Origin: an uncultured Muribaculaceae bacterium
Lineage (GTDB): Bacteria; Bacteroidota; Bacteroidia; Bacteroidales; Muribaculaceae
Direction of reading: 5' to 3'
Length of the DNA: 33,708 nt
NCBI GenBank assembly: GCA_905209725.1
Contig: CAJLTZ010000018.1
Span: 1-33,708, forward strand
The translations under genes were made by a program, and so were the position numbers. Below are positions 8,393 to 16,611 of the stretch, one piece after another (within the stretch, counting starts at the first letter, position 1; each line of letters begins with the position of its first letter). The notes below the pieces were generated by a model. That model had not been told where the DNA came from and made no database searches. It was given only the letters and a program-made list of their open reading frames with translations.

Positions 8393-8532
8393 CGGGTATG
8401 GAAAAATCTCAGGAGTAATTATCGTCGACTCTCTCGATGGAGTCGGGACCGGCTGCTACGACGCATCCTCGGCCTGAATCCTTCCCAATACAGGGAATGA
8501 GGAATTTTACAGTGGAATTTCACATGCTGGGT

Positions 8533-8562
8533 CTTGACCAACAAAAAAAATTGTTAATTTTG
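8533..8562 (+). promoter_or_regulatory. Promoter of the PepSY-cobUTSC operon
   Basis: CTTG at 8533-8536, an 18-bp spacer and TAATTTTG at 8555-8562 match the Bacteroidota -33/-7 pattern. The expected transcription start (about 8568-8570) coincides with the 5' edge of the cobalamin riboswitch, as expected for its own promoter. Confidence 0.7.
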
Positions 8563-8565
8563 CAG

Positions 8566-8729
8566 TGTCATTCGGTGAGCGGAATCTGAATGGGTTCGCG
8601 AGAGGGAACCCGGTGAGATGCCGGGACAGTGCCAGCTACTGTAAAGTCTATAGAGCCTGTCATGGATGGTCACTTCCGCAAGGAGGGAAGGCCGACAGGT
8701 GGTGGACTGAGTCAGGAAACCTGCCCAAT
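8566..8729 (+). ncRNA. Cobalamin riboswitch of the PepSY-cobUTSC operon
   Basis: The leader contains the conserved parts of a cobalamin riboswitch in order: GGGAACCCGGTGAGATGCCG with GGGACAG, the GCCAGCTACTGTAA core, a variable hairpin arm, and the B12 box AGTCAGGAAACCTGCC at 8710-8725. The aptamer ends about 45 nt before the PepSY start codon. No intrinsic terminator is visible in this gap, so control is probably at translation initiation. A weak AT-rich pairing (TTATTT 8746-8751 with AAATAA 8760-8765) just before the start could take part. Adenosyl- or other cobalamins would lower expression. Confidence 0.93.
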
Positions 8730-8773
8730 GCACATTATAGAGTAGTTATTTCTGGAACAAAATAATTTCTGAT

Positions 8774-9847
8774 ATGAAAAAGATTTTCCGACAGATTCAT
8801 CTATGGCTTTCAGTGCCATTCGGACTGATAGTCACACTTATCTGCCTCTCCGGAGCCATATTGCTTTTTGAGAAAGATTTCGGGCAAAGCGGGCAGGCAA
8901 ATGTTGAATGCAACGGCAGGACACCTCTGCCAATGGATTCCATTATCAGGACAGCGCAAGCAACATTATCCGACAGCATCACCGTAGTCGGCGTCACCAC
9001 TTACCCCGACCCCGACAAGGCCTATAAGGTGATGCTTTCGAAGCCCGCTATGGCCGCATTGTGGGTGAACCAATACACAGGCGAGGTGATAGGCAAATAC
9101 AAGCGTCCCGCCATCTTCAAATGGGCAAGTTCTGCACATCGACGCCTATTCGGAAAATCTAAGGCCGAGGGTGCCCATGGCGCCAACACCGGCAAACTTA
9201 TAATAGGAATCAGCACGATAGCAATGCTGCTGATAATCATATCAGGCCTGATTGTATGGTGGCCCGCAAAAGGGCATGTGAAAAGCAAATTCCGGATTGC
9301 CACAAAGCAAGGCTGCTATAGATTCTGGTTCGACTTCCATTCGGTGGGAGGCGTGGTCAGCACTCTCGTGATAGTGATCTGCATCCTTACGGGACTCAAC
9401 TGGTCGTTTGGCTGGTATCGGAAAGCGTTTTATCACACATTCGGCACAGAAGCCGCCAAGCCTGCAAGCCACGTCACTCCGGCCGAAAACCTCACCGCAT
9501 GGACATCAGCCTATCAGCAACTCCGCACTGCCCATCCCGACAAGGAGATACGAATGTATCAGGAAGAGGCTGACGTGGTGATGGGAGGCAACGGCAACCA
9601 GCAGGCCACCGACACATATGGAATCAATCCCGACAATGGTGCGATCACATCCACCACCCTCTATAAGGATAAGAAGGAATCCAACCATATAAAGGGCTGG
9701 ATATATTCGCTGCATGCGGGAGCCTGGTTGGGCTGGTTCACTCGAATCATTTATCTTATCTGCGTAATTATCGGCGCCATTCTGCCAATTAGCGGCTATT
9801 ATCTATGGATAAAGCGATTGATGCTGAAGAAAAGACACAGCGCATAA
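8774..9847 (+). CDS. PepSY-TM membrane protein (candidate corrinoid or metal-complex reductase)
   Basis: Inner membrane protein of 357 residues in the PepSY_TM family. Four helices are visible (about 11-32, 141-163, 188-212 and 323-345), with periplasmic PepSY-like regions between the first and second and between the third and fourth. His9, His122, His189 and His314 lie at or near membrane edges, in QIHLW, AHRRLFG, DFHS and SLHAG, the pattern of heme-ligating His residues in siderophore-reducing PepSY proteins such as FoxB. It is the first gene after a cobalamin riboswitch and overlaps cobU, so it belongs to B12 metabolism here. Reduction of incoming Co(III) corrinoids is a reasonable inference, not shown. 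It is no known B12 pathway enzyme. Confidence 0.88.
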   Translation: MKKIFRQIHLWLSVPFGLIVTLICLSGAILLFEKDFGQSGQANVECNGRTPLPMDSIIRTAQATLSDSITVVGVTTYPDPDKAYKVMLSKPAMAALWVNQYTGEVIGKYKRPAIFKWASSAHRRLFGKSKAEGAHGANTGKLIIGISTIAMLLIIISGLIVWWPAKGHVKSKFRIATKQGCYRFWFDFHSVGGVVSTLVIVICILTGLNWSFGWYRKAFYHTFGTEAAKPASHVTPAENLTAWTSAYQQLRTAHPDKEIRMYQEEADVVMGGNGNQQATDTYGINPDNGAITSTTLYKDKKESNHIKGWIYSLHAGAWLGWFTRIIYLICVIIGAILPISGYYLWIKRLMLKKRHSA

Positions 9848-10359
9848 TAATGGTCACCGGGGGGCAGCGCAGCGGAAAGAGCCTCTTTGCCGAGAACCTG
9901 GCGCTGCAACTTTCACCCCGCCCCACATATCTTGCCACAGCACAAGTCTACGATGATGAGATGCGCCATCGCGTGGAGGTGCACAAAAAGCGCCGTGAAC
10001 ACCGGTGGCGCAACCTTGAAGCGCCTCTGGCAATAGATGACATTTCTTTCTCACCCGATGACACCGTGCTGGTGGACTGCCTCACGATGTGGGCCACCAA
10101 CTGGCTCTTTGAGGCAAAGGAGGACCTTCAGGAGGCATTTGACGCCCTCAAACTACAGATCGACCTGCTGATTGCCGCAGGAGCCACATTGATTATGGTG
10201 ACAAATGAAATCGGCCTCGGCGGCACAAGTCCCAACGCACTGCAGCGAAAGTTTACCGACCTGCAGGGGGTGATAAACCAGTATGTAGCCTCACTCTCCG
10301 ATGAAGTATATATGTTAGTTTCCGGGATTCCGGTAAAAATCAAGACCACATCATGTTGA
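9805..10359 (+). CDS. cobU: CobU: adenosylcobinamide kinase / guanylyltransferase
   Basis: Bifunctional cytoplasmic enzyme that phosphorylates adenosylcobinamide and then transfers GMP to give AdoCbi-GDP, the activated corrinoid for CobS. The P-loop GGQRSGKS is at residues 19-26, the RHRVEVHKKRR segment contains the guanylylation-site His (His60 by position), and VDCLTMW and NEIGLGG are family motifs. The first ATG (9805) overlaps the PepSY gene by 43 nt. A start at 9850, giving MVTGGQRSGKS, would remove the basic residues that normally precede the first strand, so 9805 is preferred, with some doubt. It overlaps cobT by 7 nt. Confidence 0.95.
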   Translation: MDKAIDAEEKTQRIIMVTGGQRSGKSLFAENLALQLSPRPTYLATAQVYDDEMRHRVEVHKKRREHRWRNLEAPLAIDDISFSPDDTVLVDCLTMWATNWLFEAKEDLQEAFDALKLQIDLLIAAGATLIMVTNEIGLGGTSPNALQRKFTDLQGVINQYVASLSDEVYMLVSGIPVKIKTTSC

Positions 10360-11393
10360 AATTCAATATCAAGCCGGTGGACCGCACGATGCAGCCGGCC
10401 ATCAGGGAAAAAATCGACAACCTCACCAAGCCCAAAGGGTCGTTAGGTCGTCTTGAGGAACTCGCAGAGCAAATCTCCCTCATTCAGCAGACCCTAACCC
10501 CCGCGCTTGCAGCGCCGCACAATGTGCTCTTTGCAGGCGACCATGGAATCATCGAGGAGGGCGTGAGCGTATCGCCCAAGGAGGTTACATGGCAGCAGCT
10601 TAGCCATTTCTCAAAGGGTGGGGCTGGCATCAACTTCCTGTGCGAACAGCATGGATTCCGCCTCGTATTAGTGGATGCAGGAGTGGACTATGATATTCCC
10701 AAAGGTCACGGCATCATCGACATGAAAATGGGGCGGGGCACACGCAATTTCCTTCAAGGACCTGCTATGACAGAGGAGGAATTTAACCTCTGCATAGAGC
10801 GTGGAGCCAAAGTGGTGAGAGATATCAAAGAATCTTCGGGCTGCAATGTGATAAGTTTCGGGGAGATGGGCAGCGGCAACACATCCCCGTCGGCAATATG
10901 GATGCATCTCTTCACCGGCATAGACCTCGAAAAATGCATAGGCGCCGGAGCCGGACTTGACACCCCCGGCATACGCCACAAATATGAAGTGCTCTCAGAG
11001 GCAGTGGTAAATTATGCGGGACACGACAGTGCGGAATCCAGACTCGCCTGGTTTGGCGGCTATGAGATGGCAATGGCATTAGGAGGGATGCTGCAGGCCG
11101 CCGAACTCGGGATGCTGATACTTGTAGACGGCTTCATCATGACCAGTGTAATGCTTGCCGCCACACACTTTTATCCACAAATCCTCGACTATGCCATCTT
11201 CGGGCATCAAGGCGATGAGAGCGGCCATAAGAGAATGCTCGACGCCATGGGAGTGAAAGCCATCCTGCATCTCGACCTCCGGCTTGGCGAAGGATCGGGC
11301 GCTGTCTGTGCCTATCCCATTGTGGAATCGGCCGTGAGGATGATTAATAGAATGGACAGTTTCCAGTCGGTAAACGTAACAAAATATTTCTGA
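10353..11393 (+). CDS. cobT: CobT: nicotinate-nucleotide:dimethylbenzimidazole phosphoribosyltransferase
   Basis: Makes alpha-ribazole phosphate (or its analogue with another lower base) from nicotinate mononucleotide and the base. The protein has 346 residues, the usual length. Motifs seen are KPKGSLGRLEELAEQ, GDHGI, MGRGTRNF, GEMGSGNTSPSA, GAGAGLD and, near the C-terminus, LRLGEGSGA with the catalytic Glu (residue 313). It overlaps both neighbours, its stop sharing one base with the cobS ATG. The lower base used cannot be told from sequence; no dimethylbenzimidazole synthesis gene is in the window. Confidence 0.96.
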   Translation: MLKFNIKPVDRTMQPAIREKIDNLTKPKGSLGRLEELAEQISLIQQTLTPALAAPHNVLFAGDHGIIEEGVSVSPKEVTWQQLSHFSKGGAGINFLCEQHGFRLVLVDAGVDYDIPKGHGIIDMKMGRGTRNFLQGPAMTEEEFNLCIERGAKVVRDIKESSGCNVISFGEMGSGNTSPSAIWMHLFTGIDLEKCIGAGAGLDTPGIRHKYEVLSEAVVNYAGHDSAESRLAWFGGYEMAMALGGMLQAAELGMLILVDGFIMTSVMLAATHFYPQILDYAIFGHQGDESGHKRMLDAMGVKAILHLDLRLGEGSGAVCAYPIVESAVRMINRMDSFQSVNVTKYF

Positions 11394-12145
11394 TGAAAAG
11401 ATTTGCCGCCGCCCTGACACTCTTCACCCGGCTTCCATTATGGAAATGGATGTCGATTCCGGGAGATGCTTATTCCTCGGCAGTGGTCTACTGGCCACTG
11501 ACAGGATGGCTCACGGGCGCGCTGACTGCCGGAATATATCTCGGATTATCCTATATCATACCGACCCTTCCGGCATTGATAATCGCGATTGTGGCCCAAC
11601 TCGTCTTTACCGGAGCGCTCCATGAAGACGGACTCGCCGACTTTTGCGACGGTTTCGGCGGCGGCCGCGATAAAGATGGCATCCTGGCAATAATGAAGGA
11701 CTCACATATAGGCACATACGGAGTGATTGGCCTCATATGTTATTTCCTTCTTCTCGTCACTCTACTTGGAACATTGCCTAAGATGGCACTTGCACTGACA
11801 CTCTTCGCAGCAGATTCCTTCTCCAAATTCACCGCGTCACAGATAATCGACCTGCTTCCATACGCTAGAAAGGAGGGAGCCAAAAACAAAATCTCATATT
11901 CAAAGATGAGTGCCGGGGAATTCGCCTTAAATCTCCTTGGTGGGTGCATTCCATTGATTCCGCTGATTCTATACCGCCCGTCGACAACATTCGCAATCAT
12001 ATTTCCAATCATAGCAGCTGCCCTGCTTATCCTTTACATGAAGCATAAGATTGGAGGCTACACCGGCGACTGCTGCGGAGCCACAGCGCTCATCTGCAAG
12101 GTGATGATGATTCTCGGCGTGGTGATTACACTTGACATTCTATGA
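11393..12145 (+). CDS. cobS: CobS: adenosylcobalamin (5'-phosphate) synthase
   Basis: Integral membrane enzyme that joins AdoCbi-GDP to alpha-ribazole (phosphate), the last assembly step. The 250-residue protein is mostly hydrophobic with several helices and has the conserved motif GALHEDGLADFCDGFGGG (about residues 74-91) with metal-binding Asp residues, plus GGYTGDCCGA near the end. Its start overlaps the cobT stop and its TGA overlaps the next ATG (ATGA). Confidence 0.95.
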   Translation: MKRFAAALTLFTRLPLWKWMSIPGDAYSSAVVYWPLTGWLTGALTAGIYLGLSYIIPTLPALIIAIVAQLVFTGALHEDGLADFCDGFGGGRDKDGILAIMKDSHIGTYGVIGLICYFLLLVTLLGTLPKMALALTLFAADSFSKFTASQIIDLLPYARKEGAKNKISYSKMSAGEFALNLLGGCIPLIPLILYRPSTTFAIIFPIIAAALLILYMKHKIGGYTGDCCGATALICKVMMILGVVITLDIL

Positions 12146-12672
12146 AATTAGTCTTTATCCGCCATACATCTGTGGATGTGCCCCGTGGCGTCTGCTACGG
12201 TTGCACCGACGTGCCACTTGCCTCTACCTTTGAGGGTGAGGCGCAAAAGGTGAAGGAGGGGCTTGGCAGATTCAACTTTGACGCCACATATTGCAGCCCG
12301 CTCTCCCGATGTGTGAAATTGGCTGAATACTGTGGCTATCCCGATGCCATAAGGGATTCACGGCTGAAGGAGATGAATTTCGGCCAATGGGAAATGCAGG
12401 CATACGATGATATCACCGACCCCCGGCTTCAGGAATGGTTTGACGACTATATAAATGTGCGGCCTCCGGAAGGGGAGTCAGTAATCGACCAGAGAAAAAG
12501 GTTTGAGGACTTTGTGGCAGAAATGAAAAGCCGTCATGGGCAATCGACCATCGGGATATTCACGCACGGAGGCATCCTCATCAATGCCCTTGCGGCATAC
12601 GGACACAAATCATATGAGGAGGTCTATGGCGACATCCCGCCCTACGGTGCTATAATAGAAATAGAAGTCTGA
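12142..12672 (+). CDS. cobC: CobC: alpha-ribazole phosphatase (histidine phosphatase family)
   Basis: Predicted to remove the 5' phosphate from alpha-ribazole phosphate or cobalamin phosphate. The 176-residue protein begins MKLVFIRHTS, with the catalytic RHT motif at residues 7-9, and has the second active-site His in FTHGG near residue 140 and the acidic EMNFGQWE segment. It ends the plus-strand operon. Its last 23 nt (12650-12672) overlap the end of cbiB on the opposite strand, leaving no room for a separate terminator for either operon. Confidence 0.93.
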   Translation: MKLVFIRHTSVDVPRGVCYGCTDVPLASTFEGEAQKVKEGLGRFNFDATYCSPLSRCVKLAEYCGYPDAIRDSRLKEMNFGQWEMQAYDDITDPRLQEWFDDYINVRPPEGESVIDQRKRFEDFVAEMKSRHGQSTIGIFTHGGILINALAAYGHKSYEEVYGDIPPYGAIIEIEV

Positions 12673-13582
12673 CACCTAAGGTGACAGCCACCATCATGAT
12701 CTCCACGCAGCGATTAATGGAGATAGCCCTTGCGGCATCAAGCGACGTGAAATCCCGATGGTTTTCACCGATATATGGTTTGTAGACGCTCTCGCCGAAA
12801 TAATCATGAGTTCCGCCAAATCGACAATTGATTATTCCGGCCAATGCAGCCTCCGGATAACCGCTGTTGGGACTGGCGTGGCAGCGGCCGAATCTACTCA
12901 CAAAAGAGAGGAGAGCCGGCCGGCCCGAGGCAATGACCATCAGAAAGGCTGTGAGGCGCGCGGGAATATAATTGGCGAAATCGTCAATCCTGGCGGCCAC
13001 ACATCCGAAATCCCTATATCTTGCATTCTTATATCCAATCATCGAGTCGAGGGTATTCACCATCTTATATGCCAGCATTCCGGGCACGCCAAGAAGCGCA
13101 TACCAGAACAATGGAGCCACCACGCCGTCGCTAAGATTCTCCGCCAGAGTCTCAAGGGCGGCAGTCCTAATCTCCTGCGCCGAGAGGGCAGACGTGTCAC
13201 GGCCCACTATCCTTCCTACCTGCTGTCTCCCCTTGTCAAGAGAAACATCAACCGCCCGGAACACCATCCTGACCTCCCTTATAAGCGTGGTGCCTGCAAG
13301 GCAATAGAATATCAGCACCGACTGCACTGCAACGCTTACCCAGACATTTAATGAAACAAGGCGGATGAGCAACCAGCCAAGACAGAAGATGGCGACGATA
13401 AGAAACACGGCAGTGAAGCCGCCATTAAGCCTGCGGTTTTTCCCCTTGTTAAGACGATGCTCCAATCCTGAAATCGCCTTGCCAAACCAGACAACAGGAT
13501 GCGGCAGACGCGCAGGGTCGCCGAAGCAGAGGTCAAGCACCCAGCCGATAATCAGCGGCAATACTGCTATAATGATATCCAT
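12650..13582 (-). CDS. cbiB: CbiB: adenosylcobinamide-phosphate synthase
   Basis: Integral membrane enzyme that attaches aminopropanol phosphate to adenosylcobyric acid. The 310-residue protein has several hydrophobic helices and the family motifs LDLCFGDPARLPHPVVWFG at the N-terminus, LAENLSDGVVAPLFWY and YKMVNTLDSMIGYKN. It is the last gene of the long minus-strand operon. Its start overlaps the end of cobD by 16 nt, and its end overlaps cobC by 23 nt on the other strand. Confidence 0.95.
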   Translation of the reverse strand: MDIIIAVLPLIIGWVLDLCFGDPARLPHPVVWFGKAISGLEHRLNKGKNRRLNGGFTAVFLIVAIFCLGWLLIRLVSLNVWVSVAVQSVLIFYCLAGTTLIREVRMVFRAVDVSLDKGRQQVGRIVGRDTSALSAQEIRTAALETLAENLSDGVVAPLFWYALLGVPGMLAYKMVNTLDSMIGYKNARYRDFGCVAARIDDFANYIPARLTAFLMVIASGRPALLSFVSRFGRCHASPNSGYPEAALAGIINCRFGGTHDYFGESVYKPYIGENHRDFTSLDAARAISINRCVEIMMVAVTLGVRLLFLL

Positions 13583-14580
13583 TCCTTTATACTTTCTATG
13601 AATTGATTGTTTTCCTCCCGGGTCTGCGCCGCAATTCTGAAATGCTGCGGATTAAGGCTCTCGAAATTAGAAGCATCTCGGATAAGAATGCCTTTATTCA
13701 CCACGAGCCATTTCTTAAATTCCGCTGCAGTCCCAATCGGCAGGCGCGCCAAAAGAAAATTGCAGTCGGTGGGCAAAGTGGAGATGCCACACATTTCAAG
13801 CGCGTCCCTCAGCCTTTCCGCTTCCTGATGAAGAACGTTGCGGTCGATGCTATAGTGCCCGGCATTCTCGAGAAGAAAACGGGCGGCCTCTATAGCCACG
13901 GAATTCACCGACCAGGGCATCCGCAATCCGCGCAATTTATCAATCAGCCTTTTCGGACCGATGGCATATCCTATCCTCAGACCCGGAATCATAAACTGCT
14001 TGGTGAGAGAACTGAGCACCACCACATTCTCTCTATCCGTAACATCAGACTCCGTAAGCACATCGCGCACAGAATAAAGGGCATATGCCTGGTCTACAAT
14101 AAACAGTTTCTCTGGATTTCTATCGATTGAAGCAAGCAGACTTTCTCGTTCATACACCTGCCCGGTCGGGTTGTTGGGATTGCACAGCCATACCATATCC
14201 GCACCATTCTCAGCAATCACATCCATCGAATGAATGAAGCATACTTTATGGTTGAAAACCCTTGCCGCATCCTGATATTCCCTAAACGTAGGAACGATGA
14301 TGGCAGATTTTTTGCCCTCAAAAAGGTGAGCAAGAAGATAGATGGCTTCAGTGGCACCATTGGTCACAATCACATTCTCCCGGCACACACCAGATAGTTC
14401 AGCCAGCCTTGCCTCCACACTTCGCGGTTCAGGTTCCGGATAGTTGCTGAAAATGGCCCCGCATTGCTGAAGATGCTGAAGGAGTGCATCGTGATTTATG
14501 CGCTGCGGGATGTTGGTGCTGAAATTAATCCTCACCTTATCGCCAAACCTGAAGAGGTCATCGCCGTGTCCGTCAATCAT
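13567..14580 (-). CDS. cobD: CobD: PLP-dependent L-threonine-O-3-phosphate decarboxylase
   Basis: Makes (R)-1-amino-2-propanol O-2-phosphate, the linker used by CbiB. A fold-type I PLP enzyme of 337 residues, related to histidinol-phosphate aminotransferases. Visible are NGATEAIY (cofactor phosphate site), NPNNPTG, the acidic VDQAY and SLTKQFMIPGLRIGY with the PLP Lys. A longer frame begins at a TTG at 14724, but its first 48 codons are unrelated and lie inside cobQ. The ATG at 14580 (MIDGHGDDLF) overlaps the cobQ end by 8 nt and is preferred. Histidinol-phosphate aminotransferase is excluded mainly by context. Confidence 0.92.
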   Translation of the reverse strand: MIDGHGDDLFRFGDKVRINFSTNIPQRINHDALLQHLQQCGAIFSNYPEPEPRSVEARLAELSGVCRENVIVTNGATEAIYLLAHLFEGKKSAIIVPTFREYQDAARVFNHKVCFIHSMDVIAENGADMVWLCNPNNPTGQVYERESLLASIDRNPEKLFIVDQAYALYSVRDVLTESDVTDRENVVVLSSLTKQFMIPGLRIGYAIGPKRLIDKLRGLRMPWSVNSVAIEAARFLLENAGHYSIDRNVLHQEAERLRDALEMCGISTLPTDCNFLLARLPIGTAAEFKKWLVVNKGILIRDASNFESLNPQHFRIAAQTREENNQFIESIKEWISL

Positions 14581-16042
14581 TTTCCATAATTTTGTAGATT
14601 TTTTCGATGTCGACATATTTCTTGAGCCATTCGGCCAGCAGGTCATATTGCTGTTCCCGATAGTCTGTAGGGTCGAAGGAATTGTCCGTTCCTTTTTTAA
14701 GATAAGAAGCCAGAATCCATTCAATCACTGATGGATTGTCAAGGATTCCGTGGATATAACTGCCAAAGCACCGTTCGCCCGCCATGCAGCCCTCCATAGA
14801 GCCATCCTCAAGCAGATTAATCGGATTCTTTGCATCCGTGCGTCCCATATGAATCTCATATCCCTTACACCATCTTTCATCACCCATAAAACGGAAACGA
14901 ACCTGCCTTGTTGTCTTTTTTTCGCTGATCATGGTCTTCACGGGAAGCAGACCGAGTCCAGGAAGCACTTTCAGTTTACCCTCAACTCCGTGAGGATCCT
15001 CCACCTCCACACCCATCATCTGGTATCCACCGCAGATGCCGATAATGGTTTTGGCTGCATCACGTGCATTCCGGATAGCCTTGGCCATTCCCCTTTTGCG
15101 AAGATTGAGAAGGTCGGAAAGTGTGTTTTTGCTCCCCGGGAGAATGATGATGTCGGCATCCTCGATGTCGGCAGGAGTCGCGGCATAATAGAGATTCACT
15201 TCCGGGTGCCGCTCAAGCACATTGAAATCAGTGAAATTAGAGATTCTGTCGAGTAGGACCACTGCGATATTCACCTTATCTTCAACGGCTTTTTTATCTT
15301 TCGCGGAGAGCGCCACGGAATCCTCCTCGTCGATATGGATGTGAGAGGCCATCGGCACGACTCCAAGCACCGGAATGCCGCAGATATCCTCAAGCATTCT
15401 TTTACCCTCTTCAAAGAGGCGGAGGTCGCCACGGAATTTGTTGATGATAATCCCCTTAATCAGTTTGCGATGTTCAGGCTTCTGGAGCATAATAGAACCG
15501 TAGACGCTTGCGAACACCCCGCCACGATCGATATCCGCCACCAAAATCACCTTGGCTCCTGCATATTCCGCCATCGACATATTCACGATGTCGCCCTCGC
15601 GCAGATTCAATTCCGACACACTGCCTGCACCCTCCAGCACAATGGGATTGTATTTCTTTTTAAGTCGGTCGAAAGCCTCATGTGCGATTTTTCGCAGTTC
15701 CTCCTTTCCCTCCTTCCGGAAATACTGATAGGCATCGGCATTGCCGGAGGGTTTTCCATTGATCACCACCTGCGATGTATGTTCGCCGGAGGGTTTGAGG
15801 AGTATGGGATTCATATCAGTGGAGCAGGGGATGCTCGCCGCTTCCGCCTGCACAGCCTGCGCCCTTCCAATCTCGAAGCCATCTGGAGTGGCATATGAAT
15901 TGAGCGCCATATTCTGCGCCTTGAATGGAGCAGGAGTGAAGCCATCCTGCACGAAGATTCGGCACAGACCTGTGGCGAGCAGGCTTTTGCCCACGTCGCT
16001 CCCTGTGCCGGCAAGCATTATCGGTGCCAACTTCTTCTTCAT
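14573..16042 (-). CDS. cobQ: CobQ/CbiP: adenosylcobyric acid synthase (glutamine-hydrolysing)
   Basis: Amidates the b, d, e and g side chains of adenosylcobyrinate a,c-diamide. The 489-residue protein has an N-terminal ATPase of the MinD/dethiobiotin synthetase fold with GTGSDVGKS (residues 12-20), a middle region with ADIDRGGVFASVYG, and a C-terminal glutamine amidotransferase domain with the nucleophile Cys337 in IGICGGYQMMG and a His in SYIHGILDNP. The start overlaps the adenosyltransferase stop (ATGA). Confidence 0.96.
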   Translation of the reverse strand: MKKKLAPIMLAGTGSDVGKSLLATGLCRIFVQDGFTPAPFKAQNMALNSYATPDGFEIGRAQAVQAEAASIPCSTDMNPILLKPSGEHTSQVVINGKPSGNADAYQYFRKEGKEELRKIAHEAFDRLKKKYNPIVLEGAGSVSELNLREGDIVNMSMAEYAGAKVILVADIDRGGVFASVYGSIMLQKPEHRKLIKGIIINKFRGDLRLFEEGKRMLEDICGIPVLGVVPMASHIHIDEEDSVALSAKDKKAVEDKVNIAVVLLDRISNFTDFNVLERHPEVNLYYAATPADIEDADIIILPGSKNTLSDLLNLRKRGMAKAIRNARDAAKTIIGICGGYQMMGVEVEDPHGVEGKLKVLPGLGLLPVKTMISEKKTTRQVRFRFMGDERWCKGYEIHMGRTDAKNPINLLEDGSMEGCMAGERCFGSYIHGILDNPSVIEWILASYLKKGTDNSFDPTDYREQQYDLLAEWLKKYVDIEKIYKIMEND

Positions 16043-16611
16043 TTACTTTTTCTCTTATATCCAAATTCGCGCCATATCTCCTCCTCGCACCCGGAATGCT
16101 GGAGTGCATAGCGGGCCATAACAAAAAAGAGGTCGGAAAGCCGGTTGAAATATTTCAAAATAACAGGCTCCACCGCATCCTGCTCATTAAGACTCCACAG
16201 CCTTCTCTCCGCTCTTCTTGCAAGCACTCTTGCCTGATGCAAAGCCGATGCTAGGGGCGTGCCGCCGGGAAGAATGAAACTGTCGGCAGGACTGCACTCC
16301 CGATTGATTTCGTCAATCTGATGTTCCAGATTCTCCGCCAAGTCCTCCGGCAGACTGTTGGGATTCAATTCCCTCATGTCGCTGCGGGTGGCCACAATGC
16401 TCATCGCTATCATTAGATTAAGCTGAATATCACGTAGCATCGGCTGCCATTCGCTATCAAAATGAAGGATGGTTCGGATTGCCCCGATAGCGACATTCAA
16501 TTCATCGATACATCCGTTGGCCTCAATGCGGATATCCGTTTTCGGCACTCTAATGCCGCCGTGGATGGCTGTGGTGCCAGCATCGCCGGTTCTTGTATAA
16601 ATTCGGCTCAT
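16039..16611 (-). CDS. pduO: PduO-type ATP:cob(I)alamin adenosyltransferase
   Basis: Adds the upper adenosyl ligand to the reduced corrinoid. The 190-residue helical-bundle protein has the N-terminal ATP-binding motif YTRTGDAGTT and the conserved RRAERRLW segment late in the protein. It is not related to the CobA/BtuR type. The start at 16611 overlaps the cbiA stop (ATGA); an in-frame ATG three codons upstream (16620) is possible. It lies between the a,c-diamide synthase and cobyric acid synthase genes, matching its place in the pathway. Confidence 0.93.
   Translation of the reverse strand: MSRIYTRTGDAGTTAIHGGIRVPKTDIRIEANGCIDELNVAIGAIRTILHFDSEWQPMLRDIQLNLMIAMSIVATRSDMRELNPNSLPEDLAENLEHQIDEINRECSPADSFILPGGTPLASALHQARVLARRAERRLWSLNEQDAVEPVILKYFNRLSDLFFVMARYALQHSGCEEEIWREFGYKRKSK

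Noticed and set aside
8398..8480. Possible degraded gene after the orphan promoter (MEKSQE, then a second frame reading IIVDSLDGVGTG).
   Set aside because: It needs a frameshift within the first six codons and stops again within about 20 codons; no family is recognised.
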